NCBI GenBank assembly: GCA_009746045.1
Contig: RPFO01000072.1
Coordinates: 379,605-443,604 of the forward strand
DNA from: Mesostigma viride
Taxonomy: Eukaryota > Streptophyta > Mesostigmatophyceae > Mesostigmatales > Mesostigmataceae
DNA length: 64,000 nucleotides
Direction of reading: 5' to 3'
The position numbers and the translations under genes are program-made. The notes under the pieces were generated by a model that was not told the origin of the DNA, did not search any database, and saw only the letters and a list, made by a program, of their open reading frames with translations. Shown here piece after piece: positions 58,321 to 64,000 of the stretch (within the stretch, counting starts at the first letter, position 1; every line of letters begins with the position of its first letter).

Positions 58321-59600
58321 GCTCTTACTTGTCTTGGCAGTCACGTGCTTGTTAATTAATGAATGAATTGGAGCATGCACAGTGTGGTATACCCGAAGAA
58401 AGCGTGTAATGCAATGATAATAATAATAGTAGTAATAACATTGAGATGACAGCAGGGTGTCAAATAACTTAACAATTGCACCAGCTTTGCTACCAGGTAG
58501 GTCAGCAGGGCAAGTATAGTACAGCTTCATCCCCTTTGCTCATTCATAGTTGTCTCACTTCATTCAGTCATTGTGTTTTCCTCGTTTAGGCCAGCCAGAG
58601 GACCAAAGCAGATGCATGATTTAACAGCATGCCAGCAACAGCACACTCAATGTGAGGTGCTAACATCCTGATGGTCTTACCTACCCGATAAGTTATGACA
58701 CGCAAGCAGAGGTGCTGCCCGGCCAGGTTGCAAATTAAACAAATGTACAGCCGCTAATGATGGGGCTCACGCTCTTTCTTTCCTGCACAAGCAGTGCAGT
58801 TGGAGATGCACTTAAAGAAAGCGACCAGTCCATGCGCGCTGGGGGGCTTGCTTCCTTGCAAAACTTCAAGACTCTGCTGGCGAGAACAGACCCCGGAGAG
58901 TAACACATGAGCTTCACAAGGGGACATGGTGCGCCTGGGATGAAGGAACGGCACACCTCTTCCAGATGTTCCGCACATCCCTCTATTCAGCGACCATGGT
59001 GCACAGCCAGGCAGGAGGGCACTTGAAGGTGGCCACTTGCCTCTCAGGGCAGCTAGGGCCGCCACGAAGTGCCCCACGCTCAGGACCGCATCCACGTGGC
59101 CACGGCAGCCACCCTCGCACCAAAATAGAAGAGACAATGGGCAACGCCTGCCACACGGCGTGTCTGCCTTAACCCTTTGCCCTGCCATCCATCCCCCATT
59201 TCCTAGGGCATGCTGCTGCAGTGCCGAGGCCCGCTGCACGCGACAGGCAGTACCCAGTTCAACAGCTAGTGCTGCTGCAGCACCACGCCGGGCCCTGCCC
59301 ACGCATCATGCGACGCAAAGGGGCGGATGCGGACAAAAGCTCTGCGCCAAGGACTGGGTAAAGGCCTGGAAAAGAGCTATGGTAAAGGCCTGGGCAAAGG
59401 CCTGGTGGCATCTGGGTGGCGGCTGTTTGCGAGCGTGCAACCAAGGCTCTCCTTGCAAGACATCCACACATGCAAGCAGGCAAGCAGAGCAAGCACACCC
59501 CCGTAGAGATGCGCACAAGGGCAAGTGAGCTGAGGAGCGGGGCCTGGCCAATCCCATCCTTTCCCCCCATGATAGTTTGCACGTGGCCACGGGCAGTTAA
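58321..59600. other. stretch between the LINE-like element and the host gene; 3' UTR of the latter possible
   Basis: A minus-strand frame of 182 codons (58,754-59,302; MGRARRGAAAALAVELGTACRVQR...) lacks recognisable motifs. The end of the TPR gene's transcript probably lies here. Nothing else was recognised. Confidence 0.4.
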
Positions 59601-59943
59601 TCATACTGGCAGCCGCGGCGCGCTCCCCTCGTGCAGCGAGGCCCCCTCGGTCGCTGCAGGGTCCATCAGGTAGCGCACGGAGCCGGCCCCCGAGGAGGGA
59701 GTGCCGCCCCTGGCCCGCGCTGCCCCCGCCTTGCTGCAACTGCTGTCACCCACGTTGCAGCTGGAATCGTTGTCGTCTGCCAGCCCCCCACTTCCCCACA
59801 GCCGCGGGTTCCAGAAGAGGGCGCGCTCCTCCTCGGTGAGCCGCCGCCGCGTCATCAGCGCATTGATGGTGCCCAGCAGCGAGCCGCACCCGTCGCCGTT
59901 GGGGTGGGTGGGCGACCCGCCCTCCTGGGAGGGGACCACATAC
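59601..59943 (-). CDS. TPR protein (Acl4-like), last exon
   Basis: Minus strand. The acceptor CACGCCAG/GTATGTGG at 59,944 follows a C/T-rich stretch. The first base completes the codon CG|G from the previous exon. It reads YVVPSQEGGSPTHPNGDGCGSLLGTINALMTRRRLTEEERALFWNPRLWG, then a Ser/Gly/Ala-rich tail to TGA. The phase match (2+1) with exon 60,608-61,098 supports the join. Confidence 0.65.
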
Positions 59944-60607
59944 CTGGCGTGTCCAGGGGTGGTGAGGGGGAGGGGGTGGCGGGCGTGGAAGCATGCGTCA
60001 TTCAAGGATACGAGGGGGCACGGGCGGCATCGATAGTGTGTTCTGCCCCGTAGACACGCTGATGGAAGAGAGAGTTACATACATATGAAGAGAGAGCTAC
60101 ATACGTAGGGTAGCGTGTCGCCAACCAACCATGCACTCGTACGAGTGGATCGCTACGGCCCCTGGCTACCGAGTGGACAAGCCGCGGCATGCGCAGCAAA
60201 AGCCGGGGACTCCACCCACGTGCCTTGGCCATGGGCAGACAAGCCCACACCCCATCCACTAGCAGGTGGGGTGAGCGCGTGCTGGACAGACATGGCACTT
60301 CACAGGCAGACACCTCACATTCATGTCCACAAGGGTGAGGGCAGGCAGGAACGCTTACCGCCCCCCGCCCACACTGTAGGCCCCGAATCGCTCGCCGCTT
60401 AGCACTCAACAGCAACCGTCCATACCATCAAGAGAGACCGTGAAAGAACCGCTATCAAGCCAGCCCAGGACTGGATAGCGGAGCGAAAATGGTCTCATGG
60501 GACCTTTCCTCGTGCCCGACCCACCCTGCCTGGGATGTCCGTCCTACTGTACTCATCCACATGGGCAAACTCATAGCTCATGCAGGCCGGGGTGAACACA
60601 TGCGTAC

Positions 60608-61098
60608 CGGTGTTGGCCGCTGCCCTGGTTCTGTTCCAGCAGCCGCTTGGCGCGCCCAAGCACCTCGCGCGCGGCACCCCCCTGCCCCTCCATGAGCAGG
60701 CACAGGCCCAGCAGGAAGCGTGTCTCCACCTCGGCATCATGCCCTGCGCCTTGTTCTTGTGCGCGCGCCAACAGCTGCTCCAACAGCTCAGCCGCCACGC
60801 GGTGCTGGCATAGCTCGACAAGCAGCCGCGCGGTCACCAGCTGAAAGGGAAAGGAGGTGTGCGGCTCCCACAGGAGTCCAAAGCCCAGGCCGAGGGAGAG
60901 GGCCTCCAGGTCACCATCCAACAGGCTGGCGCGGGGGGGGGGAGACTCGCGCCCAGACGTAGATACAGGCGCGCCATCAGCGCCCTCGCGGGAGGGGCGC
61001 CGCGAGCGCGGCGGTTTTGATGGCATCCGCCACCGGCCCTGCCGCCCACCGCCCAGCTTGGCCGAGGGGGGCAGGGCGGCCAGCTCGCGCGCACACAC
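60608..61098 (-). CDS. TPR protein (Acl4-like), internal exon with TPR repeats
   Basis: Minus strand, 491 bp. Acceptor CCTCAG/GTGTGTGC, donor CACCG/GTACGC. After a basic/Ser linker it encodes FQLVTARLLVELCQHRVAAELLEQLLARAQEQGAGHDAEVETRFLLGLCLLMEGQGGAAREVLGRAKRLLE, two helical hairpins of the TPR type. In Acl4-family proteins the equivalent part carries the motif YEFRVETAKLLLEL...EVWYLLG. The start is phase 0, directly compatible with the exon at 61,516-61,692. Confidence 0.75.
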
Positions 61099-61515
61099 CT
61101 GAGGCATGGCAAAGTGCACGGGGTAGCGCAGTGTTTGTCGGGTGGGACATGAGGACCTCCGTTTCCAGGCAAGGTTTGTAGGGGAAGTGGTTGCCACATG
61201 AAGCAATGGCACGGTGGCAGCATCGCAGACAGGATGGTGACAGCGAGAGCGCCAGAATAAGAAGAAAGCGCACCATGGTGGCCAACCGGTGTAGATGCGG
61301 GCACGCTTGCGTGCCGCAAAAAGGGCCATGCCGCATTTCCACGACGTTGGCACTTGTCACATCCCGTGCTCCCGCTCCTTCCCCGCGCAATCCCTCGCCC
61401 CCAATCCCCTCCTGTCCTCGTCCCATGTCAGTCAGGTCCCTTTTTGACTGAGGCACGCCAATGAATGAATGAACTCAAGTCCCTACGGTTCATCATGCTC
61501 CCCACACGACTGTAC

Positions 61516-61692
61516 CTGCATGGTGCTCTTGAGCAGTGCGAGCGCCTCCCCCTTGCGCTCCTGGAAGAAGCGCAGGTCGGCCAGTGCCTGCAGCGCCTCG
61601 GCGTTGTCCGCGTGCAGCAGCAGCGCGCGGTCCAGCAGCTGCTCGACACGGCTTGCCGACGCGCCGTCGTGGAACAGCTCCGTCAGGTACAC
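61516..61692 (-). CDS. TPR protein (Acl4-like), internal exon of 59 codons
   Basis: Minus strand, exactly 177 bp, phase 0 at both ends. Acceptor CTGCCAG/GTGTACCTG, donor ATGCAG/GTACAG. It reads VYLTELFHDGASASRVEQLLDRALLLHADNAEALQALADLRFFQERKGEALALLKSTMQ. The VYLTELF...A...LL-RAL---NAEALQ-LA--RF-Q-R-GEA pattern is the part most reminiscent of Acl4, the chaperone that escorts newly made ribosomal protein uL4 (RPL4) to the nucleus. Confidence 0.78.
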
Positions 61693-61973
61693 CTGGCAGG
61701 GCAGGGGGCGGAGAGGGGGCAAGGGGAGGGGGCCCAGTTGGGGGAGGAAGCTTGGCTTGGTGAGTGGGACAAGAGACAGGAAAGTTCTGGATGCATGCGG
61801 CCTGACAACAGTGGGTGAGGTGAAGGCAGTGGGAGGGGGAGGGGGAACAAGAGGGAAGGTATGCAGGCAGCAGGCAGGCAGGGGGGTAGGGGTAGTATGA
61901 TTTGAGACATCAAAAGAGGGGCAGAAACGGACAGGGATGGACATGCAAGGAAAGAAAAGAGTGCGGTTCCTAT

Positions 61974-62902
61974 AAGGTACCCTTGGTTAGGCACTGGGTG
62001 AGGGGGTGAATAGGTACCCTTGGTTAGGCACTGGGTGAGGGGGTGAATAGGTACCCTTGGTTAGGCACTGGGTGAGGGGGTGAATAGGTACCCTTGGTTA
62101 GGCACTGGGTGAGGGGGTGAATAGGTACCCTTGGTTAGGCACTGGGTGAGGGGGTGAATAGGTACCCTTGGTTAGGCACTGGGTGAGGGGGTGAATAGGT
62201 ACCCTTGGTTAGGCACTGGGTGAGGGGGTGAATAGGTACCCTTGGTTAGGCACTGGGTGAGGGGGTGAATAGGTACCCTTGGTTAGGCACTGGGTGAGGG
62301 GGTGAATAGGTACCCTTGGTTAGGCACTGGGTGAGGGGGTGAATAGGTACCCTTGGTTAGGCACTGGGTGAGGGGGTGAATAGGTACCCTTGGTTAGGCA
62401 CTGGGTGAGGGGGTGAATAGGTACCCTTGGTTAGGCACTGGGTGAGGGGGTGAATATGTACCCTTGGTTAGGCACTGGGTGAGAGGGTGAATATGTACCC
62501 TTGGTTAGGCACTGGGTGAGGGGGTGAATAGGTACCCTTGGTTAGGCACTGGGTGAGGGGGTGAATATGTACCCTTGGTTAGGCACTGGGTGAGGGGGTG
62601 AATAGGTACCCTTGGTTAGGCACTGGGTGAGGGGGTGAATAGGTACCCTTGGTTAGGCACTGGGTGAGGGGGTGAATAGGTACCCTTGGTTAGGCACTGG
62701 GTGAGGGGGTGAATAGGTACCCTTGGTTAGGCACTGGGTGAGGGGGTGAATAGGTACCCTTGGTTAGGCACTGGGTGAGGGGGTGAATAGGTACCCTTGG
62801 TTAGGCACTGGGTGAGGGGGTGAATAGGTACCCTTGGTTAGGCACTGGGTGAGGGGGTGAATAGGTACCCTTGGTTAGGCACTGGGTGAGGGGGTGAATA
62901 GG
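61974..62902. repeat. 37-bp VNTR, ~25 copies, in an intron
   Basis: Near-perfect units of TAGGTACCCTTGGTTAGGCA followed by CTGGGTGAGGGGGTGAA. Three units carry ATGTACCC and one GAGAGGGTG. It lies in the intron between exons 61,516-61,692 and 63,051-63,698. In the transcribed (minus) sense each unit reads TTCACCCCCTCACCCAG/T, a pyrimidine tract plus AG, so it looks like a string of acceptor sites. Confidence 0.97.
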
Positions 62903-63050
62903 ATAAGAAACAGAGGAGATGAGGGCAGGCTAAAGCATAGGCCACCTAGCAAAACAGCACGATTAGGTACACACCTGCCCTCCATGGCCTCTAGAAGCAG
63001 CGACGTCATGTCACGTGGCACCCCACTCAAATTAGAATGTCCACCCTCAC

Positions 63051-63698
63051 CTTTGCCAGCGCCGAGAGCGTGCGTGACATCTCCACCTCCAGTCGCCGCT
63101 TGCGCCGGTGCAGCGCCCCGGCCCGCTCCCTCTTGGCTGCCTCCTCTTCTTCTGCCATCCGCTCCAGCGCCTCCTCGTCCATCTCATACTCCTCATCCTC
63201 CTCCTCGCTCTCGCCACCATCACTCTCGTCATCGACGACCTCCGCGCGCTGCGTCGGCCATGCAGCCCCCCGCTCCCGCCCCAGGGACCCATCCGCACCC
63301 ATGTTCGGCCCGTTGCCCTCCGCCGCCGCCGCCACCTCCTCCTGCGCGTGCGCCAGCACTGTGAGTGCGCGGTTGAAGAATTCGGCCGCCTCCTCCCCGT
63401 GGCTCAGGTGTCCCAGCACCACGTACTTGGCCGCACCCTGGTCAGGGCACAGCTGGGCGCTGCGCAGCAACAGCTCACGCGCAGGCCGCACGTCACCGGC
63501 CGCCGCCATCAGCTCCCCCGCAGCGTCCATGGCCGCGCAGTTCTCTGGCTCCATCTGCAGCAGCGAGCACAGTAAGCGCAGCGAGGCCTCCACCTCCCCC
63601 TGGAGCGCCAGGTGGCGCGCACGCGCCAGCAGCTCGGGGCCCCCAGGGGCGTCAAACGCGCCGCTGCTGCCAGTGGAGCATGCCCGCAGCAGCGGCTT
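63051..63698 (-). CDS. TPR protein (Acl4-like), 5'-most exon in the window
   Basis: Minus strand, 648 bp (216 codons), phase 0 at both ends. Acceptor CCCGCAG/AAGCCG, donor GCAAAG/GTGAGG. It reads PGGPELLARARHLALQGEVEASLRLLCSLLQMEPENCAAMDAAGELMAAAGDVRPARELLLRSAQLCPDQGAAKYVVLGHLSHGEEAAEFFNRALTVL, three TPR-like hairpins. Then comes an acidic Glu/Asp-rich stretch (DDESDGGESEEEDEEYEMDEE) and a basic helix (AKRERAGALHRRKRRLEVEMSRTLSAL). The acidic insert is compatible with binding a very basic client. The start codon lies beyond or near the right edge. Confidence 0.75.
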
Positions 63699-64000
63699 CT
63701 GCGGGGGGTTGCAAGGGGCGTGAACAAGGGGGCAAGGGTCGTCACGGCAGGCGTGAACAAGGGGGCTTGTGAGGCAGGGCGCATAATGGCAGTTGGCACA
63801 CGGGAAGTACGAAACCAAGCGAGGTCATGGGCACTTCGGTGACACTACGATAGGCCCAACAGGTAACCTGCGCCCCTAACGTCACTTTTAGGACACAAGC
63901 GCACACCACGGCACTCGTTCGTACAGGGCATGTATGCATCCACCACGGCCAGCTGGCAAGGTCAGAAGGCTTCAAAGGTGAGACATGACGACGCCAAAGC
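63699..64000 (-). other. intron or upstream region of the TPR gene
   Basis: Upstream of the acceptor at 63,699 the minus strand is intron-like; GGGGCGTGAACAAGGGGGC-type words repeat near 63,715-63,770. No exon with matching donor was identified before the window ends. Confidence 0.4.

Overview
This 64-kb window is eukaryotic nuclear DNA. GT-AG introns with consistent phase, LTR and non-LTR retrotransposons, long microsatellites and one GC-rich multi-exon gene in a less GC-rich background fit a green alga (Chlorophyta) best. That assignment is an inference from style, not from a marker gene. No rRNA, tRNA, CRISPR or prokaryotic operon was seen.

Layout. 1-11.8 kb is gene-poor: two ATCC arrays of 0.5-0.6 kb next to near-identical duplicated segments, tandem repeats with units of 15, 46, 50 and 86 bp and about 0.3 kb, a CT tract, and 3' ends of dead LINEs. 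11,830-18,840 is a complete copia-type LTR retrotransposon (copia-2, + strand, TSD GCTGG). 19,718-21,343 is a 5'-truncated LINE (- strand, TSD ATGCAGCTGTG), followed by further LINE pieces. 22,319-55,779 is a second LINE (+ strand, TSD ATGCAACACAC) split at a GTAAC site by 30.7 kb of inserted DNA whose ends form a 31-bp terminal inverted repeat. That insert looks like an unfamiliar DNA transposon of about 8.5 kb. It carries a 615-bp near-perfect palindrome, two unrecognised genes and subterminal ~170-bp repeats. A Ty3/gypsy chromovirus (24,209-46,480, - strand, TSD CTGAC) sits inside it. The gypsy element is itself broken by a second copia element (copia-1, 27,190-35,707, - strand, TSD CCGGG) and by a 2-kb ATACG-rich element (about 38,610-40,648). 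The nest is therefore LINE > TIR element > gypsy > copia plus a small element.

56,332-58,310 is an ORF1-only LINE-like element with an intact 452-codon ORF and TSD ATGTGGAAAG. 59,601-63,698 (- strand) holds four phase-compatible exons of a TPR protein resembling the Acl4 family (assembly chaperone of ribosomal protein uL4). Its 5' end lies beyond the window, and one intron carries a 37-bp VNTR of about 25 copies.

Main points for follow-up are the TIR element with its palindromic promoter-like region, two copia families that place the retropepsin after integrase with DTQ replacing DTG, a gypsy element with an RNase H1-type hybrid-binding domain upstream of gag and a large extra 3' ORF, and an ORF1-only element sharing a 3' stem-loop with the ORF2 LINEs. 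All calls come from reading the sequence; no database search was run.
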